From positions 1,898,501 through 1,962,500 of the forward strand of contig JBAIAC010000056.1 of assembly GCA_037349315.1 (NCBI GenBank): a stretch of 64,000 nt of DNA, in the 5' to 3' direction. Positions within the stretch are counted from its first letter, which is position 1; each line of letters starts with the position of its first letter. The position numbers were made by a program, and so were the translations under genes. Source of the stretch: Chelydra serpentina. Its lineage: Eukaryota; Chordata; Testudines; Chelydridae. Under the pieces are notes generated by a model that saw only the letters and a list, made by a program, of their open reading frames with translations, made no database searches and had not been told where the DNA came from. This document shows, piece by piece, positions 21,002-32,939 of this stretch.

Positions 21002-22139
21002 AAGCAAAGTTTATCCAAGCCGTGAGGAAGGTGAGGGTGGAGTCCAGTGATGAAGGAGGCTCCATGCTCTCTCTCCTACGCCTGTGTTTGCTGAAACGCA
21101 ATTTGCTTTGTTTCCTGGCATCTCCTCGCCCGGCTGTCTGGAGGACCCGGTTTACTACTGATGTGTAAGCTGAGGTAAAGACACGCTCCCGTTGTGGACA
21201 GGCCTGTTTAACAGCTTCCGCCTAGTCAGGGCTACATGCGTTTGAACATGTGCTAATAACATCGTACGGGGGAGTTCAGAACTTTACATGTCAGGTTGCT
21301 ACCCACATTTCATCATGACATTATTGCCCAGCAAGTGATTCGCTTTCAAATGATCGCTCACACGGCCTATTTTGTACAGTGTTGATTGCAGTGGTGTATA
21401 GGGTGTGAACACAGGGGTGCTTGGGTAACACCCCTGCACAGGCAGGGCAGGGTGGGGACGGATCATTGCAATACATACAATTTAGTGGCTGAAATCACCT
21501 CTGCAGACTGGCTGGCTGGCTCTCCGGCTGGGCACCAGGCTCGGTGTCAGGCAGCCAAATTGCTCCTGGCTGCCAAGGGGTGTCTCCCCTGGTTGGGGTT
21601 CATAGTGGGCTGGGAGGTTTCCAATGCTTTGGGCAAACCGGGGTATGTGGTGGCTTCTTGGGACAGAATCCGGTCCAGCCCCTGACGTGTCCTGGGAGCA
21701 ATAGCAGAGATCTTGTGTTTATCAATTCTGCTGCAGCTCAGTGGCTTTGATGTGGCTCTGGGCCATGTCCCCGGAGTGCTCCCTCCCCAGAAAATTAAAA
21801 AAAGAAATAACCTTTTGTGCGTGGACACAAGGCAGCCTTTGCCAAAAAACAAAAACCCGTTAGATATATTGGAAAAACATTCCTGTGTAGACAAGCCCTG
21901 ATATTATTTTTAATAGCACCATCTGGTAGCTCCCAGATGTCTGCTTCACCAAAAAATCCTCTTTATATAAGAAAAATAAAGTAGAGCTAAGCAGAATTCC
22001 CAGAGAAAAACATTCAGTTAGTGGCTTAGTTGCTGTCATGTCTTGAATTAGCTCTGGTATATAACTAAGTGGAGAATAGGCTGTCCATCTGGGTGCCAGA
22101 GACCTAGTCATTTCAAGAAACAATCACTGAAAGTGTCAA
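21002..22139. other. No gene seen; possible old DNA-element ends
   Basis: TGTGGACAGGCCTG at about 21194 and TGTGTAGACAAGCCCTG near 21884-21900 resemble ends of a common reptile DNA element, but the pairing is loose. No coding exon is evident. Confidence 0.3.
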
Positions 22140-22920
22140 GAAATTTTCTCTAAACTTTGCCCTGTTGGGCCGTTGGACCAGTTTCTATGTGGGTAGTTGA
22201 AGTCCTGAGAGTCCCAGCGTCTGCCAGCCGTGTCTCCTGCAATGCGACTATGTCGATTTGGAGTCGTGCTAGCTCATCGTTGATGACTGCAGTCTTCTGA
22301 ACATCGCTGATTGCCTGAAGGTCTTGTGATCTTGGCCAGTTGTCATGGTCCATACATTCCAGCATCCTAACTTGAGGGCTGGTTTCTTATGTTGGTTTTC
22401 TTTTGTAGTTGCCTGGTGCATGGTTCGCAGTCCACTTATCGGGTACTCACGTACACTAAGCCCCACGCACCCAGTGAAGCAGGGTGAACTGTGGCGGGAC
22501 AACACCTTATTGGCTGGGGGCTGCCCAGCTTGAGGCGGGCGATAGTTGTCCAGTGAGACATGGTGATCCCTCCCACCGTCGGAAGCAACCCCTGGTGCCA
22601 GCTCTACGCCAATTGAGCAGGAGGCTTATAACCGGTAAACTGTTGCTTCCCGTGTTGTATCGACGCTGTGAGGCGAAGCTGGAGTGTCCTCTCCAGGGCG
22701 CAAGCCAGGGCAGGGTGATATGGAGGAACAGCTGTTGCCCATGCAGCAGAACCCCCCTCTCCACGCAACTGATGGATCCAAGGGAAAGACAATGTCGATA
22801 CAACTTGGCACCAGTGGCGTCGCAGGAGTTGCCGGAATGACATTGAGGACAATGTCAGACCGCCATCGGGACTCCGACACCGGATTTGGTTTCAGGGTTG
22901 ACTCCCTTAGCCTTTCCCAT
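22140..22920 (-). pseudogene. LINE 5' part, inverted (5' UTR and endonuclease start)
   Basis: Minus-strand frames encode a KLGCWNVWTM segment (22269-22505) and an LARLQIDIVALQETRL segment (22150-22365). Both are typical of the N-terminus of an APE-type endonuclease in a non-LTR retrotransposon. Upstream on the minus strand is GC-rich, probably 5' UTR. It abuts the plus-strand 3' part of an apparently matching LINE at 22975. Confidence 0.6.
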
Positions 22921-22974
22921 GAGTGGGTATTGCCACAAGGCAGCGGAGGTTTTAAATCAGAGTTTTCCTTCTCC

Positions 22975-23850
22975 TAGGTGGGCTGCTTTCCAAGGCATTG
23001 CCATCAATGACTATGTGCTAGAGGTGGTCAGTCAGTTCACCTACCTCGGATCTACCATCACGGACAACCTCTCACTGGACCCTGAGATCAACCGTAGAAT
23101 CGGCAAGGCCTTCACAATTTTGGCCAGTTTGTCACAGAGAGTGTGGAACAACAACATGCTGACCATCAACACAAAGGTCGCTGTGTACCGCGCATGTGTG
23201 CTAAACACTCTTCTCTACGCCAGCAAAACTCGGACCCCCTACGCTTCGCAAGAAAAGAGACTGAATGCCTTCCACGTGCTCTGCCTCCGTCGCATACTCG
23301 GGATCACTTGGAGTGATCGAATAACGAACAACGAGGTGCTGGAACGTGCCAAGATCTCCAGCATGTTCACTCTCCTCCGTCAACGCCGCCTCAGATGGCT
23401 TGGCCATCTAAGTCGCATAGAAGATGGATGGATCCCCAAAGACCTGTTGTATGCCGAACTTGCCTCCGGAAACAGAGCTACAGGATGGCCCCACCTTCGC
23501 TTCAAGGATGTCTGTAAGAGGGACCTAAAGACTGTTCAAATCGACATCAACAGCTGGGAAGAGCTCGCCCAGGACAGATGAAGATGGAGATATGCTCTGA
23601 CTACTGGATTGAAAACTGGTGAAGACAAGCTGCGGCAGCTTGCCGAGGAAAAGCGGGTTCAACGAAAAAGGAAGCAGCGGCTCCAACCCACAGCTGACAC
23701 CGCCTTCAAATGCAGCAAATGCAATCGAGACTGTCACTCTCGTGTGGGGCTCTACAGCCAGAACAGACGCTGCACAACCATCAACTAAACATTCCCCATG
23801 GGCGCATATCCATCGTCTCTTGAGACTAACGGACGCCAACAACAACAGTT
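22975..23850 (+). pseudogene. LINE 3' part: RT C-terminal region
   Basis: Closely related to the copy at 18434-19152 but longer at its 5' end (includes FTYLGSTITDN). A stop has replaced a codon at 23579-23581 (TGA after AQDR), so the frame is broken. The 3' tail ends in CCAACAACAACA. Confidence 0.75.
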
Positions 23851-24292
23851 GAAGTCCACAACCTCCCTAGGCAATTTGTTCCTGTGCTTAACCACCCTGG
23901 CAGTTAGGAAGTTTTTCCTAATGTCCAGCCTAAACCTCCCTTGCTGCAATTTAAGCCCATTGTTTCTTGTCCTATCCTCAGAGGTTAAGGAGAACAACTT
24001 ACCTCCCTCCTCCTTGTAACAACCTTTTATACTTGAAAACTGTTATCATTTCCCTGACCAGTCTTGTCTCCTCCAGAATAAACAAACCCAATTTTTTCAA
24101 TCTTCCCTCATAGATTATTTTTTCTAGACCTTTAATCATTTTTGTTGCTCTTCTGTGGACTTTTTCCAATTTGTCCATATCTTTCCTGGAATGTGGCACC
24201 CAGAACTGGACACAATACTCCAGTTGAGGCCTAATCAGCAAGGAGTAGAGTGGAAGAATTACTTCTTGTGTCTTGCTTACAACACTCCTGCT

Positions 24293-25028
24293 CAGTAGCG
24301 TAGCCAGGGGGGGAGCAGGGGGAGCGGCCGCTCCCCCTGTGAGGAGAAGCGGCGCTAAGGTGCCGCCCGAGCCCCGGGCTCGGGGGCACTTTAAAAGGCC
24401 CGCGGCTCCTGCCGCTGCGGGAGCCATGGGCCCTTTAAAGCGCCCCCTCCCCAGCCCCGCTGCCAGACCCAGGCTGGGGGGAGCTGCGGGGAGCTGCGGG
24501 CCGTTTAAAGTGCCCCCACCCTGCTGCTGAAGCTGGGCTCAGGCGGGATTTAAAAGGCCAGGGGGCTCCGCAGCGGCTGGAGCCCCGGGACTTTTAAAGC
24601 ACCACCGGGGTGAGTACAGGGGGAGCGGCCAGCGACGCTGACTTCCGTCAGCGTCGGTGGGTGCTGACGCCGGGCCCCGCCCCTGACGCCGGGCGACGTT
24701 GCGGGGGCCCGCCCCTGACGCCGGGCCCCGCCCCCGACGCCGGTGACGTTGCGGGGCCCCGCCCCCGATGCTGGGTGACATCACGGGGCCCCGCCCCCGA
24801 CGCCACCGCAATGTCGCCGGTGGCGGGGCCCCGGAACATCGCCCGGTGCTCCGGTAAATTGGGCACGAGCTCCGGGGATGGCGGGGAGTTGCCGGTGGGT
24901 GCAGAGCACCCACCAATTTTTCTCCATGGGTGCTCCAGCCCCGGAGCACCCATGGAGTCGGCGCCTATGGGAGCGGCACCTTTTTATAGCGCCGCTCCCC
25001 CTGTGAGCTAAACCTGGCTACGCCACTG
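24293..25028. mobile_element. hAT-type element in CR1
   Basis: The terminal inverted repeats are CAGTAGCGTAGCCAGG and CCTGGCTACGCCACTG. The flanks CTCCTGCT (24285-24292) and CTCCTACT (25029-25036) match at 7 of 8 bases. The GC-rich interior has no transposase and contains a further hAT insertion. Confidence 0.82.
24630..24969. mobile_element. hAT-type MITE nested in another hAT
   Basis: Flanked by exact 8-bp duplications GGAGCGGC (24622-24629 and 24970-24977). The right end GGAGTCGGCGCCTATG and the GGGTGCTCCAGCCCCGGAGC hairpin match the family at 9489-9749. Confidence 0.8.
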
Positions 25029-25044
25029 CTCCTACTAATACATC

Positions 25045-25744
25045 TGTCATGGATCCACAGGTCCAGAGCTCTCAAACAGCTCTGGAACAGTTCCTGGGGG
25101 GACCCCTTCAGTGTGCCACCCTCCCTCACTCTCTCACTGGGGTAAGCCTCTGGGCTTCACTTGCTCCTGGGACCGAATTTCAGAGCCTTCAGCACCCCTG
25201 CTTTGTGCTGTGAGCTCCCCTCAGGGAGTCCACCTGAATTTGATACTAGTTGGGGAAGGCTTGGACACCCAAAGGGAGCAATGTACCCCTGACTTCCTGA
25301 CTCTGGAGTGACTCTCAGCCAGCGTGGTAGAAGCAGCAGGGTTTATTAGACGTCTGGAACACAGCATGGAAAGTCCTTAGTTAGCCCAGAGAACAGAAAT
25401 GTATAGCATAGTCCAACTGGGTCAGTCCGGAGCCCAGAGCTCTCAGACCCCTCTTGGCTCCCAGTCCAGAAGTCTCTCCTGCTTCTAGCAGCCCCCAAAG
25501 GGCCACTCCTCAGTCCTTTGTGACTTCTTGCAGAGGGTAGGCCATCCATGGTCGTTAGTTGCTAGGTGCCAAATTGCTGGGCAATTGTTTGGCCCCAGAC
25601 AGCTAGTCCTAACTCACCTGGATCTCTGGAACTCTGCAAAGAGTAAACAACCTTTCCCCACCACCTAGTGAGCCAGGCACCACATAGGGGAAACTGAGGC
25701 ACACAGTATTCATACAAAATATTACAGAAACTCCCACTCCATCA
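25045..25744 (-). mobile_element. Solo LTR inserted in CR1
   Basis: The ends are TGTCATGG and CTCCATCA. On the minus strand it starts with a TGATGGAGTGGGAGTTTC block, has GCCTCAGTTTCCCC and carries AATAAA near 25345. The flanking CR1 sequence resumes at about 25746 with TGCATCCCAG, and the short duplication is imperfect. Relatives are at 38356-39042, 51715-51945 and 62969-63677. Confidence 0.65.
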
Positions 25745-26127
25745 CTGCATCCCAGAATGATCTTTAACAGTGATACATTGTTGACTCATATTTAGCTTGT
25801 GATCCACCATGAGCCCCAGATCCCTTTCTGCAGTACTTGTTCCTAGGCAGTCAGTTCCCTATTTGTATGTGTGCAATTGATTGTTCCTTCCTAAGTGGAG
25901 TACTTTGCATTTGTCCTTATTGAATTTCATCCTTTTTACTTCAGACCATTTCTCCAGTTCGTCCAGATCATTTTGAATTTTAATCCTATCCTCCAAAGCA
26001 CTTGCAACCCTTCCCAGTTTGGTATCATCTGCAGACGTTATAAGTGTACTCGCCATGCCATTATATAAATCATTGATGAAGAGATTGAACAGAAACAGAC
26101 CCGGGGCTGATCCTTGTGGGACGCCAC

Positions 26128-26640
26128 TGTGATGTTATCCGATTAAAATAGGACCATATATATTGTTGTTGCTAACAATTGTATAATTGCAACAAATCTT
26201 GTACAAAGGTTGTCAAGTAAAGTGTCTATGGAAAGGCTATGATTTTATGCTATTTATCTGCATGTATCATTTTTGTATTTGAAGTTATAAGTATTGGCTT
26301 TATACCTGTATTTCAAATATGTTTGCTCCTGTGGTAACGCTCACAAGGTATTTAGCCTGCACATCTTGAAGGAACTATTCAAATTAAGTGGCTCATTAAG
26401 GAACATTTAACTCGCAATTGACCATGGGAGACGCCTATCTACACTTAAAGGACTTTCCTGCTATGACTAAGCGAAATCATGCATGGACATGTGACTTGCC
26501 CATGTGACCCCAAACACCATCTTTTACCTGTAATTTTCCACAGTGAGAACAATGGGATTCCCTTCACCTGAAAGAAGCTATAAAAGGCGCTGGAAACACC
26601 TCCATTTTGCCTCTTACCTGCTCAAACCTCTGGACTGACC
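26128..26640 (+). mobile_element. Probable LTR-like repeat
   Basis: An AT-rich segment beginning TGATGTTATCC with a TATAAAAGG box near 26579. It separates the minus-strand CR1 from a plus-strand CR1. The class is uncertain. Confidence 0.4.
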
Positions 26641-26644
26641 TCAC

Positions 26645-27810
26645 CTCAGTCCCCAGAAAAATCATGGAGCAGGTCCTCAAGGAATCCATTTTGAAGCACT
26701 TGAAGGAAAGGAAGGTGATCAGGAACAGTCAACATGGATTCACCAAGGGCAAGTCATGCCTGGCCAACCTGATTGCCTTCTATGATGAGATAACTGGCTC
26801 TGTGGATACGGGGAAAGTGATGGATGTGATATACCTTGACCTTAGCAAAGCTTTTGATACGGTATCCTACAGTATTCTTGCCAGCAAGTCAAAAAATTAT
26901 GGATTGGATGAATGGACTATAAGGTGGATAGAAAGCTGGCTAGATCGTCAGGCTCAACGGGTAGTGATCAATGGCTCAATGTCTAGTTGGCAGCTGGTAT
27001 CAAGCGGAGTGCCCCAGAGGTCAGTCCTGGCGCCGGTTTTGTTCAACCTCTTCATTAATTATCTGGATGATGGGATGAATTGCACCCTCAGCAAATTCAC
27101 AGATGACACTAAACTGGGGAAGAGGTAGCTATGCTGGAGGGTAGGGATAGGGTCCAGAGTGACCTAGACAAATTGGAGGATTGGACCAAAAGAAATCTGA
27201 TGAGGTTCAACAAGGACAAGTGCGGAGTCCTGCACTTAGGATGGAAGAATCCCATGCACTGCTACAGACTAGGGACCAAATGGCTGGGCAGCAGTTCTGC
27301 AGAAAAGGACTCGGGGATTACAGTGGATGAGAAGCTGGATATGAGTCAACCGTGGAGAGAGTCCAGCAGAGGGCAAAAAAAAATGATTAGGGGGCTGGGG
27401 CACATGACATATGAGGAAAGGCTGAGGGAATTGGGGTTATTTAGTCTGCAGAAGAGAAGAGTGAGGGAGGATTTGATAGCAGCGTACAACTACCTGAAGT
27501 GGGGTTCCAAAGAGGATGAAGCTCGGCTGTTCTCAGTGGTGGCAGATGACAGAACAAGGAGTAATGGTCTCAAGTTGCAGTGGGGGAGGTTTAGGTTGGA
27601 TATTAGGAAACACTATTTCACTAGTAGGATGGTGAAGCACTGGAATGAGTTCCCTATGCAGGTGGTGGAATTTCCATCCTGAGAGGTTTTTAAGGCCCGG
27701 CTCGACAAAGCCCTGGCTGGGATGATTTAGTTGGTGTTGGTCCTGCTTTGAGCAGGGGGTTGGACTAGATACCTCCTGAGGTCTCTTCCAACCCTAATAT
27801 TCTATGATCA
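26645..27810 (+). mobile_element. CR1 LINE, 5'-truncated
   Basis: Encodes the reverse transcriptase core from [12 protein letters not shown] through [29 protein letters not shown] and FTDDTKLG. The usual FADD catalytic motif reads FTDD. A stop at about 27126 and later deletions break the frame. The 3' end has GGACTAGATACCTCC and the ATTCTATG terminus. Confidence 0.88.
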
Positions 27811-27861
27811 GCCTTTCTGTGGTGTATGAAGGCCCATGTGAAAATGACAAGCTGGTATATT

Positions 27862-28011
27862 GACTGGGACATAGGTGCTGGACCTAGGGGTGCTGGGGGT
27901 GCTGCTGCACCCGCTGGCTTGCAGTTTCCATCATATCCAGGGTTTACAGTTTGGTTCAATGGCTCTCAGCGCCCCCACTACATAAATTGTTCCAGCGCCC
28001 CTGGACTGGGA
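27862..28011. mobile_element. hAT-type MITE, 134 bp, exact 8-bp TSD
   Basis: The element at 27870-28003 has inverted ends CATAGGTGCTGG and CCAGCGCCCCTG and is flanked by GACTGGGA at 27862-27869 and 28004-28011. It is the same family as 29858-30011 in opposite orientation. Confidence 0.78.
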
Positions 28012-29849
28012 GGCATAGTGGCTCTGTGCCCAGGGCTGGCCACCCATCAGTTGTTCGGTAGTGGAGGGCCCCAGGGTGGCCAGAAGAGCAGTGAGCGGCT
28101 GGCGGGAGGTGCTCAAGTGAGCACCAGGCATGAGTGGGGGCATCTGGGGTGGGGGCGGAGCAGGGGCGGGAAGAGGTGGAGCAAGGTTGGGGCCTTGGGG
28201 GAGGGGACGGAGCAGGTGTGGGGCCTCGGGACTGAGCGGGGGTGAAGCACCCACCGGGAACAAAAAATTCTGTGCCTGTGCTGGGAGGGGTTTCCTGGGC
28301 CTGCTGTCAGGCAGGGGGCTCTGGAAGGAAGTGTGCAGTCAGTTCCTCTGCGAAGAGCCAGCCTGGAGCAAAGTGGGGTGAGCTCAGTCTCTCTGCCTTC
28401 GGAGCAGCCTGCTTCATCTCACTCTGGCTTTGGGCTTGTGTGTTCAGGCTCTGGTGAGAGCTCCTGTAGAGGGTTACTCCTTTGTTTGATGAAATTGGTT
28501 TTAAATAATCACTCCTCATTAAGTCTAGGTCTGGGTGTTGAATCCAGGACTGGAATACCTAAGGAGGCTGCAGTTCTGACTTCTTGTTAGCCGGTGTGGT
28601 GAGAGAGAAGTTTATTTTTGTTGCTGGTTTGGTATATATTATGGAAGAATAACCACCAGTTTTGGGGTGTGTTTGCCCTATTTCTCAGCAGTTTGTCCTG
28701 TATCTGGTATTCCCCATTGTGACCCACAGAGTCACGGTGACACCTCTGCTCTACGGTTTGGCCCAAACCCCAGCATTCTCTTCACCCAAGCCATCCATGA
28801 TGGATGCGCCCCTTGGCCAGCCCGCAAACGGCTTGTGCCCCTGCCCCGACGTTCTCTGACTGGTTTGGTCTGGGAAACGCTTCCCTTGTAGCTGGAAGAA
28901 ATAAATTTAGCTTTGCCCAGAATTATAGGGTTCCTTTATTTGCTGATTGGGGCATGTAACTGGCTGCCTAAGTCAGGTGGCATCATTTCCTTTCACTGAT
29001 TGGGGAACCAGGCCTTTATAAGGCAGGCGTCGTGTGTGTGTTGGTTCTTCCAGGGTGGGGCTGGGGCAGGACACTGGGGGCAGAGCGGCCAGGAACATGA
29101 GCTCTGGTTAAACCCTTTTCCTGGGTGTTTTGTGGAGGGCAGAGCTTCGTCCAAGAGAACTTTGTGTTCCTCTCCCACACCTGCCAAGCCAGCTTCATTC
29201 AGACAAGAGCAACTCATACGGGGCGCGTGAGATGCTGTCCTGTGCCGTGACTCTCTGCAGGTTACCGCTGTTCTCCCACAAAGTCTGGCTGTTAGCAGGA
29301 TCGGATGCTGCATGTGGAGGGGGCTTTCCCAGCGGGTCTTGCTGTAGGATGACGCGAGGGCCCCGGCAGGGGCCTGGAGGCTCAGGACGCTGCCCGAGAA
29401 ATGCATGACTACAGCCGTCTCGCAGCCTCTGAAGTCTGGGTGCTGCCTCGTTGCTCAGCACCGTCCGTGACACACACAGATTGAGTGGGCATAGCCAGGC
29501 ACAGCCCTGGTGGGACCAGACAAGCCACAGCAGAAGCCCTGATGATGGCAGGCCAGCACATCCCAGGCACTTTGCTAGTGTGCCAGCTGGATCCTCCTGC
29601 TTTGCGCGGCTGTGGAGGGCTGTGAACAGGGAGGACAGTGTCAGTCTGACCATCTGAGCAAGGCATGGGCCAGCGCGCTCAGCCTGTGCGTGCAGCTGTC
29701 TGTGACAGTCAGCAGGAGTTAGAGTCGGGGTCAGCTGAGCCCAGAGGGCTCTTGGCCCCTCAGATCCAAGGGCTGTCTTAAGATCATGCCTGGCACATCG
29801 CAGGATGGAATCAGGAATGAATGGGACAAAATTGATGCGTCGGAAATCA
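28012..29849. other. No gene recognised
   Basis: Mixed unique and old repeat sequence. Some minus-strand frames are long (up to 318 codons ending near 29195), but their composition is low-complexity and they lack domains. Confidence 0.35.
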
Positions 29850-30019
29850 GGCCTGACCGGGGTGCTGGAACAGTTTGTAGTGTGTGTGTGGGGAGGGTGG
29901 GCGGGGGGGGGGGGGGGGGGGAAGTCACTGAACCAAACTGCAAACCCTGAATATGGTGGAAACCACTTCAAGCCAGGGGATGTGGCAGCATCCCTGGTTC
30001 CAGCACCTTTGGGCCTGAC
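29850..30019. mobile_element. hAT-type MITE with 8-bp TSD
   Basis: Inverted GGTGCTGGAAC and GTTCCAGCACC ends, flanked by GGCCTGAC at 29850-29857 and 30012-30019. It contains a run of about 20 G near 29905. Confidence 0.75.
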
Positions 30020-30172
30020 TGGTGGACAGAATAACAAGGAGCTGGGCTGATCCACCCCCACTGCATTCAGGGGTCTTTTGAGAGAGATTGGTGGGGGAGG
30101 GGCAGTTCCGGGGCTGCACGGAGTGTGTTGCTCCTGGAGCAGCAGTGACACCCCATGGGCACTTTGGGGGTC

Positions 30173-30356
30173 ATAGAATCATAGAATATCAGGGTTGGAA
30201 GGGACCTTAGGAGGTCATCTAGTCCAACCCCCTGCTCAAAGCAGGACCAATCCCCAATTTTTGCCCCTGATCCCTAAACAGCCCCCTCAAGGATTGAACT
30301 CACAACCCTGGGTTTAGGTAGGCCAATGCTCAAACCACTGAGCTATCCCTCCCCCT
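30173..30356 (-). mobile_element. tRNA-derived SINE with CR1-like tail
   Basis: A well-preserved minus-strand copy, nearly identical to the one at 48024-48208. Confidence 0.9.
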
Positions 30357-32939
30357 TGGGTCTATGGTATTGAATGCAGCGCTCTTGTATTACTGTGGGC
30401 AGGACGTCCTCTTGCTGGGAGGGACAGGGTGTGAGGCTGGGCAGCTTGCAGGAGCCTAGAAATGTGCCCAACAAGACTGGACTTTGGGGACAATGCAGGG
30501 GCAGGGCATGGGCGGTGGGTATCACAGGCCAGGGGCCCCAGACTGCCAGGTATGACCCTGCCCACACTCCACCCAAGGCCCCCGCCTGCTTCCTGCTCTT
30601 CCCCTGTGGCTGGGGCTGGGGCTAGGATGGGCCGGCCTGCAGCCAAGGACTCGGGGTGGCTGGAGCCGGTGCTCACGTCGCCTGGAACTCCAGGGCTGGG
30701 GCAGGGAGCCTGGCGGCCACAGTGGGGAGACTCTGGGCTTTAGTGGGGCGGGGTGGGGGAAGAGGCGGGGAGGAGAATGGGCAGGAGAAAGTCAGGGCCT
30801 CGGGCAGAAGGGGCGGGGGTGGGGGCTAATCTACCTGAATGTGGTTCATGCGCTGGCAATGGGCAGGGGATTATGGGGGGATGGGGGTGGGAGTGGGTAA
30901 TGCAAATTCCTCGTCTCTGCTGACGCAAACTGCCAGGCTCTTGGCCCGCTGCCCGGGGGAAGGGGTGCCTATTGGCTGGCCCCTCGTTCCCAGAGGCTGG
31001 CACTGCGTGGGTCCGGGGCTGAACTGCAAACACACCACAGCGACGGGCTGAAGGCCTGACCTGGCATCTCACACAGTGCCGCAGGAGAGTTACATTCAAA
31101 AACTAGAAAGGTACAAAATTAACATGGCCCCCATTGATTGGATTAAAAACTGGCTACCTGCTATGTGCTGCCCCCCTATATGCTGCCCCCCACTAGCCCA
31201 CCCTACAGGCTCCCCTGTGCCCCCCTGCCTGCCCCACCCAGCCCAGTGGCTCCCCCGCACCCCTTCAGCACCTCCACAAGCTCCCTCCCTGTCCCCCCAG
31301 CCCAGCCCACCCCAAGGCTCCCCTGTGCCCACCTGCCTCCCCCCAACCAACCTCTACAGGCTCCCCTCTGCCTGCCCCCGCAGCCCACCCCCCAGGTTCC
31401 CCTGCCCCCCCACGCATTGTGCCTCCCCCTTCTGGACAAGCTGATTCCTGTTGAAGTGGTGGCCACCCTATGACTCGGGGGGTGGGGGGGAGACGGCTGG
31501 GCAGGGGGCTGCCCGGGGAGCAGGGCCGGGTGCAGAGCAGCAGGTGCAGGCTGGTGCTGGCATGGAGCCGGGCAGGTTGCTGCGCTTGTAGCCAAAGTGC
31601 TGGCAGGCTGCCAGGAGCAGCCCTGAGCCGCTCAGCACCTGAGCCGCGGTCATGACTTTGCGGTGGTGGGGGTGGGGAGTGGGGCACACGGGGCAAGTGT
31701 GAGGAGCCAAGCGACCCCTGTCAGTGGGGAGCTGATTCCTGCTCCTCAGAGCCTGGGGGTGGCAGCTGCTCATAGGGCGACTGGGGTGTCACCGCAATGG
31801 CAAACAGGCCTGTGCAGGTTGGGTCCCCAGACCCACTCGGGCCCTGGCCTGACAGCACCTGGGCAGGGACTGTGGCAGCCAATAACCCTGCAGCAGCCCC
31901 GGCTCCTGGGGGGGCTCGGTGCCCCTAGCCCCATGCTCGCCTCCCCCATGTGGAAGAGTCTCAGGGCTCCCGGCTCAGGGCTGGACACGCGGCATCTGGT
32001 GGGGGCAGCTGATGCCAGGGCTTGAGGGGATGCCCCACCTCCAGAGGCGGCTGCATCTGTGAGCGTGGACCGGAGGCTGCTTTGAGGTCCGACGGGATGG
32101 AGGGCAAGAGGGAAACACACAGACTCAGCCCTTGGCGGTGCCAGCTCTGATCCAGACCCCTGGCAAGGGAGTGCTGGCTTGGGGGAGGTGGGGACAGGGA
32201 AAGGGGCCTGGGGCCTGTCCCCTGTAGGGGGCACCGGCTCCCATCCGGCCCCGTGGCAGGGGAGCGGCTGGCTCAAGGGATGGGAAATGGGCCACGGGGC
32301 CTGTCCCCCGCTAGGCCTGGCTGGGTCTCTCCCTGTGGCGTCTGCAGAGAGCCGGGTGCCTTGGCACCGTGCCCATGGAGCTGGGCGTGGCTGGGCCGGT
32401 GCCAGTGCGGTGTGTGCTGCCCGTGCCAGGCTGATAAGGGCGGGGTAATCTCAGGAGGTGTTTGCCGATGGGTCGATTGGATTGCAGAGCAAACACAGGC
32501 TCCGCTCACTCCCTGCTGGGCCCTGGCCAGGCGCCTGGGACACAGCGGCTCCTGTTGCCCCTGGGCGCCCCCCACGCCCCTGGGTTCTGGGGAGGGAAAA
32601 TGGACCTAGCGGCCATTGGCAAGGACCCATTGAATTGAACCACAGTCTGTTCAGGGGCTGAAGGGCGGAAGACAGTAGACTGAGACGTCCCAACAGCTCC
32701 CGGCCAAGGCCAAACCCATCGTCTGGGCCTGGGGAGGGATCGTCCCCTCTGGTCAATTCTGGGGGCGGGGGAAAGTCGTCCCCTTCTGTCTATTCCCGGG
32801 TGTGTATGTGGGTGTGTGTAGGGAGTGTGGGGGAATCGCGTGGGAATCGTCCCCTCCACTCTATTCCTGAGGGGGGGCGGGGAATCTTCCCCTCCAGTCT
32901 ATTCCCAGGGGGAAGCAGATGGGGGCTCAGGGACATGCA
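30357..32939. other. GC-rich sequence, no gene recognised
   Basis: Mostly low-complexity. About 31150-31430 is C-rich with CCCCTGTGCCCACCTGCC-type repeats. About 32730-32930 has four imperfect copies of a block with TCGTCCCCTCNNNTCTATTC. No coding exon is evident. Confidence 0.4.

Larger units (their letters stand above)
23852..26127 (-). mobile_element. CR1 LINE, minus strand, with nested insertions
   Basis: The 3' UTR is at the left (GTTGAAGTCCACAACC reads into it), followed on the minus strand by the reverse transcriptase C-terminus (LEYCVQFWVP and MIKGLEK, about 24010-24280). Beyond two insertions, a segment with ADDTKLG and FNKDKCKVLHLG lies at 25859-26056. The pieces are collinear, so this was one element. 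It is interrupted by a hAT (24293-25028) and an LTR (25045-25744). Confidence 0.85.

Noticed and set aside
29195..30151. 318-codon minus-strand frame
   Set aside because: It crosses a MITE with a G run and has no domain; likely chance in GC-rich DNA.
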